Shown: in pieces, positions 40,563 to 50,163 of the stretch
Position numbering within the stretch: the first letter of the stretch is position 1
Layout: each line of letters starts with the position of its first letter
Source of the DNA: Bradyrhizobium altum
GTDB lineage: Bacteria > Pseudomonadota > Alphaproteobacteria > Rhizobiales > Xanthobacteraceae
Reading direction: 5' to 3'
Assembly: GCF_020889705.1 (NCBI RefSeq)
Contig: NZ_JACMYP010000007.1
Location: forward strand, 1 to 64,000
DNA: 64,000 bases
Translations under genes and position numbers: made by a program
Notes under the pieces: model-generated
What the model was told of the DNA's origin: nothing
Seen by the model: only the letters and a program-made list of their open reading frames with translations
Databases searched by the model: none

Positions 40563-42083
40563 CTACGCGCGCCGCGGGCTGATCTTCCAGGCTGTCGCAA
40601 GCGTCAGCAGCGTCAGAATGCCGCTGATGAGCGCGGCCATCGGGATCGTCAGGGCCAGCGCCGCGGTTGCGGCCCAGCCGATCGAGGAGAAGGCCTCCGC
40701 GAAGGTGGCGATGCGGGAGGAGGTCTGGCGCCGGCGGAACTGGCTGCGCTTGGCCTGCGCGCGGAACCAGAGCTGGACCGCGGCGGCGGATGCTGTCGCG
40801 ATGACGATCGCGATCGCCGTCACCGCGGCCTGCCCCGGCGAGGCGAACGCCAGCGCGGCCACCAGCGGCGCGAAAACCGCGGCGATCGCGAGCAGGACGA
40901 CCTCGACCTTGGCGCGGGTCACGCGCGACGGCGGCAGCGGCGCGGTTGCCACCAGATCGGGCGCGTCCTCGCCCGAGATGGTCAGCCAGGCCAGTCCGCC
41001 GGCGAGCTGGCCTGCGGCCATCACGATGACAGGCGTGATCAGCACGATCGCGGTCGACGTGCCGGAGAAGGTTCGCCACAGCATCAGCGCCGGCGGCAGC
41101 AAATAGAGCATCTGCATCAGGCTCTGCGACAGCAGCCACGGATCGCGGCGCAGCAGCAGGAATTCCTTGCGCCGCAGCGCCTGCTGCCGCGAGCCGGTCC
41201 GGAACGCGCGGGCGCGTCCTTGCGTGACCGTGGCCGGATTGGCGGCGACGCGCGCGACGGTGTCGGCAAACCGCGGCGCGAACACCGCCATCACGCCGCC
41301 GAGCAGCACGAGCGCGGTGGCAAGCAGCAGCATCATGATGTCGAGGTCGCCGAGCGATGCGCGCGCCGGCCACCAGACGAGGCTGTCGAGGGCCGGGGCA
41401 ATTCGTGCCGCGGTATCCGAGGTCAGAAAGGCAAAGCGCGACAGGGTGCCGTAGGACAGCACGGCGACGACCTGCAACGCGATGACGAAGCCGGCGCCGA
41501 TGACGGCGGAGACGATCTGTGCCACCAGCCGCGTCCGGCCTGGTCCGATCAGGCGAAACAGCAACGCGGTGACGGCGATCGCCGCGGCCGCCGCCGACAG
41601 CCCGATCGCAAGGACGACGCCGAAGCCGGCAAGCCAGCGTGCACCGCCGAGATACACCAGTACGTCGATGAACGGCGTCGACAGCAAGAGCGCCATGCTG
41701 CTCACCGTCAGCGCGATCGCGGCGATCCGGATCGAGAAGATGTTGGTGAGCTTTGCCGGCGACGACATGATCAGGTCGAGATCGGCGCGGGCGTAGAACA
41801 CCCGCGTCACCGACTCGATCGCCTGCGAGAGCATCAGCGCCCAGGACAGGAAGATCGTCGCGGTCAGCACGATCAGCGAGGACGGATCGAGCGGAAACCG
41901 CAGGTCGACATAGCGGACGACCACGGCATAGGCCGGCAGATGCAGGATCGCCGCGAAGATCAGCAGGCCGATGACGGCGCGGTTGCGCCGGCGCTGGCCG
42001 CCGGTCATCATCGCCAGCCATTCGCGCCACGCTAGGCGGAATTCGTGGCGGGCGAACCAGGTGAGATGGGCGGTCGAGCTCAC
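40563..42083 (-). CDS. ABC exporter membrane subunit
   Basis: This 506-residue protein has about 12 hydrophobic helices with Ala-rich composition. It begins at a 4-nt overlap with the ATPase gene, so they form one exporter. It resembles ABC-2-type permeases; residues 280-300 (cytoplasmic, QGRARAFRTGSRQQALRRKE) carry many basic residues. Substrate unknown. Confidence 0.85.
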   Translation of the reverse strand: MSSTAHLTWFARHEFRLAWREWLAMMTGGQRRRNRAVIGLLIFAAILHLPAYAVVVRYVDLRFPLDPSSLIVLTATIFLSWALMLSQAIESVTRVFYARADLDLIMSSPAKLTNIFSIRIAAIALTVSSMALLLSTPFIDVLVYLGGARWLAGFGVVLAIGLSAAAAAIAVTALLFRLIGPGRTRLVAQIVSAVIGAGFVIALQVVAVLSYGTLSRFAFLTSDTAARIAPALDSLVWWPARASLGDLDIMMLLLATALVLLGGVMAVFAPRFADTVARVAANPATVTQGRARAFRTGSRQQALRRKEFLLLRRDPWLLSQSLMQMLYLLPPALMLWRTFSGTSTAIVLITPVIVMAAGQLAGGLAWLTISGEDAPDLVATAPLPPSRVTRAKVEVVLLAIAAVFAPLVAALAFASPGQAAVTAIAIVIATASAAAVQLWFRAQAKRSQFRRRQTSSRIATFAEAFSSIGWAATAALALTIPMAALISGILTLLTLATAWKISPRRA

Positions 42084-42832
42084 GCGGCGGCCGCCTCGGT
42101 ATCGACCAGCGCGATGAACATGTCCTCGAGGGTGGTGTCGTTGCGGCCGTTCTGCTCGCGCAGCTCGGCCAGCGTGCCCTCGGCGATCAGCCTGCCGGCC
42201 GCGATCACGCCGATGCGGTCGGCCATGCGCTCGGCGACCTCGAGAATGTGAGTGGTCATGATCACGGTGCAGCCGGCGCGGACGCGCTCCTGAAGCAGTC
42301 CCTTGACGTGACGCGCCGACAACGCGTCGAGGCCGGTCAGCGGCTCATCGAGAATGATCAGGCGGGGATCGTGCACCAGCGCACCGGCGAGCGCCACCTT
42401 CTGGCGCATGCCCTTGGAGAAGCCCTCGCAGCGCGCGTTGAGATGCGGCTCGAGCCCGAGCGACACCAGGAGATTGCGCGCCGACTTCTCCGACGTGCGG
42501 GGATCGATGCCCCACAGGCCGGCGACGAATTCGAGATATTCCAGCGGCGTCAGCTTGTCGTAGATCATCGGCTCGTCGGACACCCAGGCCATGATCTGCT
42601 TGGCTGAGACCGGGTCGGCCAGTGCATCGATGCCGAGGATCGACACCGAGCCGGCATCGGGCCGCAATAGCCCTGCCACCATGCGCAGCGTCGTGGTCTT
42701 GCCGGCGCCGTTCGGCCCGAGCAGCGCATAGAATTCACCGACACGGACGGTGAGATCGAGCGCGTCGACCGCCGGGCGGTCAAAACGCTTGGTTAACCCT
42801 CGCACGGCGAGTGCGGACAGTTCCGAAGTCAT
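42080..42832 (-). CDS. ABC exporter ATP-binding subunit
   Basis: This 250-residue ATPase has Walker A GPNGAGKTT near 38, the signature GFSKGMRQKVALAGAL near 137, and Walker B LIILDEPLTGLDALS near 158. The sequence is of the CcmA/NatA type that works with ABC-2 permeases. ATG 42832 gives the normal family start just before LAVRGLTKRF. Divergent from the branched-chain ABC operon; the 293 nt between contain both promoters but no box I can name. Confidence 0.9.
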   Translation of the reverse strand: MTSELSALAVRGLTKRFDRPAVDALDLTVRVGEFYALLGPNGAGKTTTLRMVAGLLRPDAGSVSILGIDALADPVSAKQIMAWVSDEPMIYDKLTPLEYLEFVAGLWGIDPRTSEKSARNLLVSLGLEPHLNARCEGFSKGMRQKVALAGALVHDPRLIILDEPLTGLDALSARHVKGLLQERVRAGCTVIMTTHILEVAERMADRIGVIAAGRLIAEGTLAELREQNGRNDTTLEDMFIALVDTEAAAA

Positions 42833-43125
42833 GGTGCGTTGGCGATCCGGGAGTTCGCTCGTCGGTTGCGTAAGCTTGGACAAAAACCGTTTCGGTGCAG
42901 TGAATCGCACGGGGCAAATCGAACGCGATATCCGTATTAGTCCGTGCTGCGGCATATCTCCGCAAATGTGATGATACAGCCGGATCAGCGGTTTGTTGAC
43001 AGGGATCGGGCCTTTTGGCTCAATCCGAGCGGACATAGGCAGCTTTCAGCGCTTCCGACACAAGGGCGTGAAGGCGGGATGCAACGAGCGATCGGGAAGA
43101 ATCGCCGGGCATCGGGGAGGGAACG

Positions 43126-44001
43126 ATGCTGGACTTTGTTCAGCAGCTCGTCAGCGGCATCGCGCTCGGCTGCGTTTACGGCCTGATCGCGCTCGGCTTC
43201 GTGCTGGTCTACAAGGCAACCGAGGTCGTCAATTTCGCGCAAGGCGATTTGATGATGCTGGGCGGCTTTTTCGCCTTCACCTTCATCGGCATGCTCGGAC
43301 TGAATTACTGGGTCGGCTTCGCCGGCGCGGTGATCTGCATGGCGCTGTTCGGCATGCTGGCCGAGCGGGTCGTGGTACGGCCGATCCTCGGCTATCCGCA
43401 GTTCTCCATCATCATGGCGACGATCGGGCTCGGCTATTTCCTGCGCTCGGTCTCCGGCATGATCTGGGGCACCGACGACTTCAAGATCGAGACGCCGTTC
43501 AGCCAGGGCGTCGTGAGGATCGGCAGCCTGGTGCTCGCCTATGACAAATTGTCGGTGATCGCGGCGACCATCATCCTGTGCGCGCTGCTCTATCTGTTCT
43601 TCAACCGCACCACGCTCGGCACCGCGATGCGCGCCAGCTCCGAGAACATGCTGGCTGCCTATTACATGGGCATCCCGGTCAAGCGCGTGGTCTCGATCGT
43701 CTGGGCGATCTCGGCGGCGGTGGCGACCTGCGCCGGCGTGCTGCTGGCGCCGATCACCTTCATCCATTCCAATGTCGGCCTGGTGCTGGGGCTGAAGGCG
43801 TTTCCGGCAGCCGTGCTCGGCGGTTTCGGCTCGATCCCGGGTGCGGTGGTCGGCGGCGTCCTGATCGGTGTGATCGAGAGCATGGCCGGCTTCTATCTGC
43901 CGCAGGGCTGGAAGGACGTCGCGCCCTACATCGTGCTGCTCGCGGTGCTGCTGCTCAAGCCCGAGGGCCTGTTCGGCCTTCATGTTCGAAAAAAGGTTTG
44001 A
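43126..44001 (+). CDS. Branched-chain-type ABC transporter permease (LivH family)
   Basis: This 291-residue inner-membrane protein has the family start LVSGIALGCVYGLIALGFVL, VVNFAQGDLMMLGGF, and the coupling region with LGGFGSIPGAVVGG. It imports hydrophobic amino acids or other carboxylates with the next three proteins and the binding protein at 48841. The next gene begins 10 nt after its stop. Confidence 0.92.
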   Translation: MLDFVQQLVSGIALGCVYGLIALGFVLVYKATEVVNFAQGDLMMLGGFFAFTFIGMLGLNYWVGFAGAVICMALFGMLAERVVVRPILGYPQFSIIMATIGLGYFLRSVSGMIWGTDDFKIETPFSQGVVRIGSLVLAYDKLSVIAATIILCALLYLFFNRTTLGTAMRASSENMLAAYYMGIPVKRVVSIVWAISAAVATCAGVLLAPITFIHSNVGLVLGLKAFPAAVLGGFGSIPGAVVGGVLIGVIESMAGFYLPQGWKDVAPYIVLLAVLLLKPEGLFGLHVRKKV

Positions 44002-44011
44002 GGAGCGACGT

Positions 44012-45163
44012 ATGCGGTTTCTCTTCAAGACCGACTATGAAGACGACATCAGGCTGTTCCCGCATTCCGGCTATATCTATTCCTACGGCCTGCTGCTGGC
44101 GGTGCTGTTGGTCGCGCCCTACGTGCTCTCAAGCTATCTGATGAGCCAGCTGGTCTTCGTCTGCATCTATGCGACCGTCGGCGTCGGGCTGTTGATCCTG
44201 ACCGGCTTCACCGGACAGGCCTCGCTCGGCCATGCCGCATTTCTGGCGATCGGCGCCTACACCGCGGCCTATCTGCAGCAATTCAACGTGCCGTTTCCGG
44301 TCTATTTCCTCGCCGCGGGGCTGTTGACCGGCGTGGTCGGCGCGCTGGTCGGATTTCCGGCGTTGCGGCTACAGGGCATCTATCTGGTGATCGCGACGAT
44401 CTCGTTTGCCTTCATCGTCGAGGAAATCCTGGCGCGCTGGGAAAGCGTGACCCACGGCAATGAGGGCATGCGGGTCAAGACCATTCAGCTGTTCGGCACC
44501 ACGGTGTCGCGCGACGGCCCGACCTTCTACTATCTGTGTCTTGCGGTGCTGGTGCTGACCATCGTCGGCACACTCAATCTGCTGCGCTCGCCGACCGGGC
44601 GCGCCTTTGTCGCGATCCGCGACAGCGAGACCGCGGCGCGCAGCATGGGCATCAACGTCGCGCTCTACAAGGTGAAGTCGTTCGCGATCTCGGCGGCGAT
44701 CACCGGCTTTGCCGGCGTGCTGTTCGCCCACAAGCTGTCCTTCATCTCGCCCGAGATGTTCACTTTGCAGCTCTCGATCGAGTTCATCATCGTGATCCTG
44801 ATCGGCGGCACCTTCAGCCTGCATGGCGCGGTGCTGGGTGCGATCTTCCTGGTCATGATCGATCCGTTCCTGACCTACCTGAAGGACGACATGCCCGGCG
44901 TGATCAGCGGCGTCGCAGCCACTCTGGGCGCCGGCACGGAACGCGCGGGCCACATCCAGGACGCGGTCGCGGCGTTTGCCTCGGCCAACGGGCTGAAGGG
45001 CGCGATCTACGGCATCATCATCGTGGTGTTCGTACTCTTTGAACCCCTGGGGCTCTATGGCCGCTGGCTCAAGATCAAGCTCTTCTTCCAGCTGTTCCCG
45101 CTGTACAAGCGCGCGACCTTCAAGCGGCAGAAGATCTACGTGAAATCGGAGCGGAACCGATGA
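44012..45163 (+). CDS. Branched-chain-type ABC transporter permease (LivM family)
   Basis: This 383-residue membrane protein has GFTGQASLGHAAFLAIGAY near 65 and the coupling loop ARSMGINVALYKVKSFAISA. The C-terminus is extended by about 60 residues after the last helix (basic, YKRATFKRQK), as in other carboxylate-type LivM proteins. ATG 44012 follows GAGGAG. The stop overlaps the next start by 4 nt. Confidence 0.92.
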   Translation: MRFLFKTDYEDDIRLFPHSGYIYSYGLLLAVLLVAPYVLSSYLMSQLVFVCIYATVGVGLLILTGFTGQASLGHAAFLAIGAYTAAYLQQFNVPFPVYFLAAGLLTGVVGALVGFPALRLQGIYLVIATISFAFIVEEILARWESVTHGNEGMRVKTIQLFGTTVSRDGPTFYYLCLAVLVLTIVGTLNLLRSPTGRAFVAIRDSETAARSMGINVALYKVKSFAISAAITGFAGVLFAHKLSFISPEMFTLQLSIEFIIVILIGGTFSLHGAVLGAIFLVMIDPFLTYLKDDMPGVISGVAATLGAGTERAGHIQDAVAAFASANGLKGAIYGIIIVVFVLFEPLGLYGRWLKIKLFFQLFPLYKRATFKRQKIYVKSERNR

Positions 45164-45918
45164 GCTATTTCCGCGCCGAGAACCTGTCCCTGCATTTCGG
45201 CGGCCTCAAGGCGGTCGATGCCGTCAGCTTCGCGGTCGAGAAGGGCGAGATCCTCTCGATCATCGGGCCCAATGGCGCCGGCAAGAGCTCGATCTTCAAC
45301 CTGATCTCGCGGATCTATCCGCCGACCTCGGGCAAGATCTTCTTCGAGGACCAGGACATCACCCAGCAGCCCGCCTACGATATCGCCAGGCTCGGCATCG
45401 CGCGGACCTTCCAGAATATCGAGCTGTTCGAGAATGCGACCGTGCTGAGCAATCTGCTGGTCGGCCGCCATCGCCATTCCACAACCCAGCTCTGGCAGGA
45501 GCTCTTGTTCCTGCCGAGCGTCCGCGCCGGCGAGAAGGCACATCGCCGCCGGGTCGAGCAGGTGATCGAATTCCTCGATCTCGAGCCGTACCGCGACAAG
45601 CTGATCTCGGGGTTGCCCTACGGGGTGCGCAAGGTGATCGAGCTGGCGCGCGCACTGTGCTCGGAGCCGAAGCTGATCCTGCTCGACGAACCGTCATCCG
45701 GCCTCAACGTCGAGGAGACCGACGACATGTCGTTCTGGATCCGCGATATGAAGAGCGAGCTCGGCATCACGGTCTTGATGGTCGAGCACGACATGACGCT
45801 GGTCAACCGGGTCTCCGACCGCGTCATCGCGCTGAACTACGGCCGTGTGCTGGCGATGGGCTCGCCGTCCGAGGTGCAGCACCATCCCGACGTCGTCGCA
45901 GCGTATCTCGGCGCATGA
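45160..45918 (+). CDS. Branched-chain-type ABC ATPase (LivG family)
   Basis: This 252-residue ATPase has Walker A GPNGAGKSS near 35, ARTFQNIELFE, and Walker B LILLDEPSSGLNVEE. The usual LSGG signature is replaced by ISGLPYGVRKVIELARAL, the LivG pattern. It is coupled to the permease gene and followed 10 nt later by the LivF-type gene. Confidence 0.92.
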   Translation: MSYFRAENLSLHFGGLKAVDAVSFAVEKGEILSIIGPNGAGKSSIFNLISRIYPPTSGKIFFEDQDITQQPAYDIARLGIARTFQNIELFENATVLSNLLVGRHRHSTTQLWQELLFLPSVRAGEKAHRRRVEQVIEFLDLEPYRDKLISGLPYGVRKVIELARALCSEPKLILLDEPSSGLNVEETDDMSFWIRDMKSELGITVLMVEHDMTLVNRVSDRVIALNYGRVLAMGSPSEVQHHPDVVAAYLGA

Positions 45919-45928
45919 GGATGATGCC

Positions 45929-46708
45929 ATGAGCGCAGCAGACATCATCCTGAAACTCTCCAACATCGAGAGCTATTACGGGCCGATCATGGCGATCCGC
46001 GGCATCAGCCTCGAGGTGCCGCGCGGCCGGATCGTGACGCTGCTCGGCGCCAACGGCGCCGGCAAGACCACGGTCTTGAAGACGATCTCCGGCATCCTCG
46101 ATCCGCAGAAGGGCTCGATCGAATTCCTGGGCAAGCCGATCCAGCGCATGGAGGCCGACCGGATCGTGCGGCTCGGCCTCAGCCACGTGCCGGAGGGACG
46201 GGAGGTGTTTCCGTTCCTGTCGGTGCGCGAGAACCTGATGATGGGCGCCTATCTGCGCAAGGACCGCGACGGTGTGGCGCAGGACCTCGAACGCGTCTAC
46301 GGCTATTTTCCACGGCTGAAGGAGCGGCTCGGCCAGCCGGCCGGACAGCTTTCGGGCGGCGAGCAGCAGATGCTTGCGATCGGGCGGGCGCTGATGAACC
46401 GGCCGACGCTGCTGCTGCTGGACGAGCCGTCGCTTGGGCTGTCGCCGATCCTGGTGAAGGAGATCTTCACCATCATCCGCCGCGTCAATGAGGAGCAGGG
46501 CATGTCGATCCTGCTGGTCGAGCAGAATGCCAAGATCGCGTTGGAGACGGCGCATTACGGCTATGTGCTGGAGATCGGCCGCGTCGTCATGAACGACACC
46601 TGCGAACGGCTGTTGAATTCGCCCGATATCCAGGAGTTCTACCTCGGTGCCAAGGAAGCCGGCGCGCGGGGCGAGCGGCGCTGGAAAAAGAAGAAGACCT
46701 GGCGCTGA
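45929..46708 (+). CDS. Branched-chain-type ABC ATPase (LivF family)
   Basis: This 259-residue ATPase has Walker A GANGAGKTT near 38, VPEGREVFPFLSV, signature LSGGEQQMLAIGRAL and Walker B LLLLDEPSLGLSP. A basic tail (RRWKKKKTWR) extends beyond the family's usual end. ATG 45929 gives the normal start; longer frames overlap LivG. The next gene is 156 nt downstream. Confidence 0.92.
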   Translation: MSAADIILKLSNIESYYGPIMAIRGISLEVPRGRIVTLLGANGAGKTTVLKTISGILDPQKGSIEFLGKPIQRMEADRIVRLGLSHVPEGREVFPFLSVRENLMMGAYLRKDRDGVAQDLERVYGYFPRLKERLGQPAGQLSGGEQQMLAIGRALMNRPTLLLLDEPSLGLSPILVKEIFTIIRRVNEEQGMSILLVEQNAKIALETAHYGYVLEIGRVVMNDTCERLLNSPDIQEFYLGAKEAGARGERRWKKKKTWR

Positions 46709-46864
46709 GCTCAGATCGGCGTTGACGAAGGTTGGCGTCGACTAAAGTTTGCCGAGGAAGGTTTGGCGCTGAGAGCCAGTTGGAGCTAGATTTCAGGCCT
46801 GCTTCGCGAACAAGACCGGCATTCGAGCCGGCGGGTGGGGCAAGCGGCAGAGGAGGGAGCGCGC

Positions 46865-48703
46865 ATGGCAGGACCAGCGGTGCTGACGGTTGCCGACACG
46901 ATCGCGAGGAGCTTTCTGCTCGCGGTGCAAACGCGTGGCGACAGGCCCGCGATCCGCGAGAAGAAGTTCGGCATCTGGCAGCCGACCAGCTGGCGCGAAT
47001 GGCTGCAGATCTCCAAGGACATCGCCTTCGGCCTGCATGCGACCGGCTTCCGTCCCGGCGACGTCGCCTCGATCATCGCCAACGCGGTGCCGGAATGGGT
47101 CTATGCCGACATGGGCATCCTGTGCGCCGGCGGTGTGTCTTCCGGCATCTATCCGACCGATTCGGCGGCGCAGGTCGAATACCTCGTCAATGATTCCCGC
47201 ACGCGGGTGATGTTCGTCGAGGACGAGGAGCAGCTCGACAAGGTGCTGACCTGCCGGTCACGCTGTCCGACGCTGGAAAAGATCGTCGTGTTCGACATGG
47301 AGGGCCTCTCCGGCTTCTCCGATCCGATGGTGCTGTCGCTTGCCGAATTCACCGCGCTCGGCCGCAATCATGCGCAGGGCAATAACGCCTTGTGGGACGA
47401 AATGACCGGCAGCCGCACCGCCTCCGATCTCGCGATCCTGGTCTATACGTCGGGCACGACAGGCCCGCCCAAGGGGGCGATGCATTCCAACCGCAGCGTG
47501 ACGCACCAGATGCGCCACGCCAACGATCTCTATCCCTCGACCGACAGCGAGGAGCGGCTGGTGTTCCTGCCGCTCTGTCATGTCGCCGAGCGGGTCGGCG
47601 GCTACTACATCTCGCTCGGGCTGGGTTCGGTGATGAATTTTGCCGAGAGCCCGGAGACGGTGCCGGACAATCTGCGCGAGGTGCAGCCGACCGCATTCCT
47701 CGCGGTGCCCAGGATCTGGGAGAAGTTCTATTCCGGTATCACCATCGCGCTGAAGGACGCGACCCCGTTCCAGAACTGGATGTATGCCCGGGCGCTTGCG
47801 ATCGGCAACCGGATGACCGAGTGCCGGCTGGAGGGCGAGACGCCGTCGCTGTCGCTGCGGCTCGCCAACCGCGCGGCCTATTGGCTGGTGTTCCGCAACA
47901 TCCGCCGCATGCTCGGGCTCGACCGCTGCCGGATCGCCCTGACCGGCGCGGCGCCGATCTCGCCGGATCTGATCCGCTGGTATCTCGCGCTCGGCATCGA
48001 CATGCGCGAGGTCTACGGCCAGACCGAGAATTGCGGCGTCGCGACCATGATGCCGGCGGACCGCATCAAGCTCGGCTCGGTGGGCAAGGCCGCGCCCTGG
48101 GGCGAGGTGATGATCTGCCCGAAAGGCGAGATCCTGATCAAGGGCGACTTCCTGTTCATGGGCTACCTCAACCAGCCGGAGAAGACCGCCGAAACGATCG
48201 ACGCGAGAGGCTGGCTGCACACCGGCGACGTCGGTGCGATCGACAATGAAGGCTATGTGAAGATCACCGACCGGATGAAGGACATCATCATCACCTCCGG
48301 CGGCAAGAACATCACACCGTCCGAGATCGAGAACCAGCTGAAATTCTCGCCCTACGTCTCCGATGCGGTCGTGATCGGCGACAAGCGGCCGTATCTCACC
48401 TGCCTGATCATGATCGATCAGGAGAATGTCGAGAAATACGCCCAGGACCAGGATATCCCCTTCACCAACTACGCGAGCTTGTGCCGTGCCCGCGAGATCC
48501 AGGACCTGATCCAGCGTGAGATTGAGGCGGTCAACGCGAAGTTCGCGCGCGTCGAGACCATCAAGAGATTCTACCTGATCGAGCGCCAGCTCACGCCCGA
48601 GGACGAGGAGCTGACGCCGACCATGAAGCTGAAGCGCAATTTCGTAAACAAGCGCTACGCGGCCGAGATCGATGCCATGTATGGCGCGCGGGCGGTTGCG
48701 TAG
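46865..48703 (+). CDS. AMP-dependent acyl-CoA synthetase (long-chain type)
   Basis: This 612-residue enzyme activates a carboxylic acid to its CoA ester via an acyl-AMP. The P-loop is VYTSGTTGPPKGAMH near 193, the A5 motif YGQTENCG near 390 and the A8 hinge DRMKDIIITSGGKNITP near 470. The ATG follows GAGGAGGGA. Its place between LivF and the binding protein suggests that the system imports a carboxylate (aromatic, phenylpropanoid or fatty acid) that is at once CoA-activated, rather than Leu/Ile/Val. Confidence 0.9.
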   Translation: MAGPAVLTVADTIARSFLLAVQTRGDRPAIREKKFGIWQPTSWREWLQISKDIAFGLHATGFRPGDVASIIANAVPEWVYADMGILCAGGVSSGIYPTDSAAQVEYLVNDSRTRVMFVEDEEQLDKVLTCRSRCPTLEKIVVFDMEGLSGFSDPMVLSLAEFTALGRNHAQGNNALWDEMTGSRTASDLAILVYTSGTTGPPKGAMHSNRSVTHQMRHANDLYPSTDSEERLVFLPLCHVAERVGGYYISLGLGSVMNFAESPETVPDNLREVQPTAFLAVPRIWEKFYSGITIALKDATPFQNWMYARALAIGNRMTECRLEGETPSLSLRLANRAAYWLVFRNIRRMLGLDRCRIALTGAAPISPDLIRWYLALGIDMREVYGQTENCGVATMMPADRIKLGSVGKAAPWGEVMICPKGEILIKGDFLFMGYLNQPEKTAETIDARGWLHTGDVGAIDNEGYVKITDRMKDIIITSGGKNITPSEIENQLKFSPYVSDAVVIGDKRPYLTCLIMIDQENVEKYAQDQDIPFTNYASLCRAREIQDLIQREIEAVNAKFARVETIKRFYLIERQLTPEDEELTPTMKLKRNFVNKRYAAEIDAMYGARAVA

Positions 48704-48750
48704 AGCGTGATCCGGAAAAGTGTGAAGCGGTTTTCCGAATAGATCATGCT
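48704..48750. repeat. Palindromic repeat (AGCGTGATCCGGAAAA)
   Basis: AGCGTGATC...CGGAAAA pairs with TTTTCCG...GATCATGCT around GTGTGAAGCGG. It starts next to the stop codon of the acyl-CoA synthetase gene and may affect read-through into the binding-protein gene. A recognisable Bradyrhizobium-type element from memory. Confidence 0.65.
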
Positions 48751-48840
48751 CAAGGAGAGAGTCGACGATGACGGACGCGGCGAAGGAGCGAGCAGGCCCG
48801 ACCCTTCGCTCAACATGGGCCATGTAAGGAGGAGACTGCA

Positions 48841-50040
48841 ATGTCGAAATCGCTGAAGGCGCTGGGCCTTGCGGTGAGCGCGCTGGCGCTGACCTGTCTG
48901 CCGGCCGCAGCCCAGACCAAGGTCACCAATGAAGGCATCTCGCCGACCGAGATCGTGATCGGAACGCATCAGGATTTGTCCGGCCCGATCAAGGTCTGGG
49001 GCGTTCCGGTGTCCAACGGCATGAAGATGGCGGTTGAGGAAATCAACGCCAGCGGCGGCATCAACGGCCGCAAGATCAAGATGATCCTGGAGGACAATGG
49101 TTACGACCCGAAGAAGGCCGTGCTGGCCTCGCAAAAGATGGTCGAGCGCGACAAGGTCTTCGCGATGATCGGCCCGATGGGCTCGCCGACCGTGCTCGCC
49201 GCGCAGGACATCCTGTTCGATGCCGGCGTGCTGCAGCTGTTCCCGCTGACCGCCGCCGAATTCACCTTCAAGTTCGATCCCGCCAAGCCGCAGGAGCGGC
49301 TGAAGTTCAACAATCTGCTGCCCTATGTCGAGAGCACGCGCGCCGCGATCAAATACATGATGGAGTGGAAGAACTTCAAGAAGCCCTGCATCATGCACCA
49401 GGACGACGAGTACGGTAAGAACGTGCTCGACGGCTTCACCCAGCAGCTCGGCGCGATGAAGGTGCAGCCGGCCTCGGTCACGAGCTACAAGCGCGGCGCC
49501 TCCGACTTCTCGGCGCAGGTCGCCAAGATGAAGTCCGACGGCTGCGATCTCGTCGTGCTCGGCACCGTGATCCGCGAGACCATCGGCGCGATGAACGAGG
49601 CGAAGAAGCTCGGCTGGGACGTCACCTTCCTCGGCGCCACGCCGACCAACGTGCTCGAAGTGCCGGCGCTCGGCAAGGAGGCCGTCGAAGGCCTCTACGC
49701 CGCGTCGGGCTTCGAGATTCCCTACGAGGACACGGCCAAGGGCAAGGTGAAGGACTGGCTCATCAACTACAAGAAGATGTTCAACAGCGAGGCCAACACG
49801 CAGGCGATCATCGGCTACAACGCGGTGATGACCTTCGCCTTCTACGCGCAGAAGGCGGGCAAGGATCTCACCGGCCAGAAGATGCTCGACGCGCTGGAGT
49901 CAGGCGACAAGTTCCTCGACATCTTCAGCTCGCCGCCGACCAAGTTCTCCAAGACCGATCATCTCGCCAACACCATCACCCAGGTGCAGCAGGTCAAGGG
50001 CGGCCGCTGGGTGTTGGTGAAGGACAATTTGATGTTCTGA
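48841..50040 (+). CDS. Branched-chain-type ABC substrate-binding protein (LivK family)
   Basis: This 399-residue periplasmic protein has a signal ending near PAAAQT, the family start IVIGTHQDLSGPIKVWG and the FNSEANTQAIIGYNAV motif near the C-terminus. It has two lobes of type I. The ribosome-binding site is AAGGAGGAG. It ends the plus-strand operon and should feed the permeases at 43126-45163; its ligand is probably a carboxylate activated by the synthetase before it. Confidence 0.92.
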   Translation: MSKSLKALGLAVSALALTCLPAAAQTKVTNEGISPTEIVIGTHQDLSGPIKVWGVPVSNGMKMAVEEINASGGINGRKIKMILEDNGYDPKKAVLASQKMVERDKVFAMIGPMGSPTVLAAQDILFDAGVLQLFPLTAAEFTFKFDPAKPQERLKFNNLLPYVESTRAAIKYMMEWKNFKKPCIMHQDDEYGKNVLDGFTQQLGAMKVQPASVTSYKRGASDFSAQVAKMKSDGCDLVVLGTVIRETIGAMNEAKKLGWDVTFLGATPTNVLEVPALGKEAVEGLYAASGFEIPYEDTAKGKVKDWLINYKKMFNSEANTQAIIGYNAVMTFAFYAQKAGKDLTGQKMLDALESGDKFLDIFSSPPTKFSKTDHLANTITQVQQVKGGRWVLVKDNLMF

Positions 50041-50049
50041 GAGGCATTC

Positions 50050-50158
50050 CTCGGGACCGTCGTTCCGGGATGGTGCGTAGCACCAGACCACAGGTGCGCA
50101 GTTGCGCACCGGGGAACTCGAGATTCCGGGTTCGATGCTCCGCATCGCCCCGGAATGA
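50050..50158. repeat. Palindromic intergenic repeat
   Basis: TCGTTCCGGGATGGTGCG...GTGCGCAGTTGCGCACC...CCCCGGAATGA form nested inverted repeats. The inner GTGCGCANTTGCGCAC is shared with the elements at 1-115 and 58010-58143. It separates convergent genes. Confidence 0.6.
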
Positions 50159-50163
50159 CCCAG

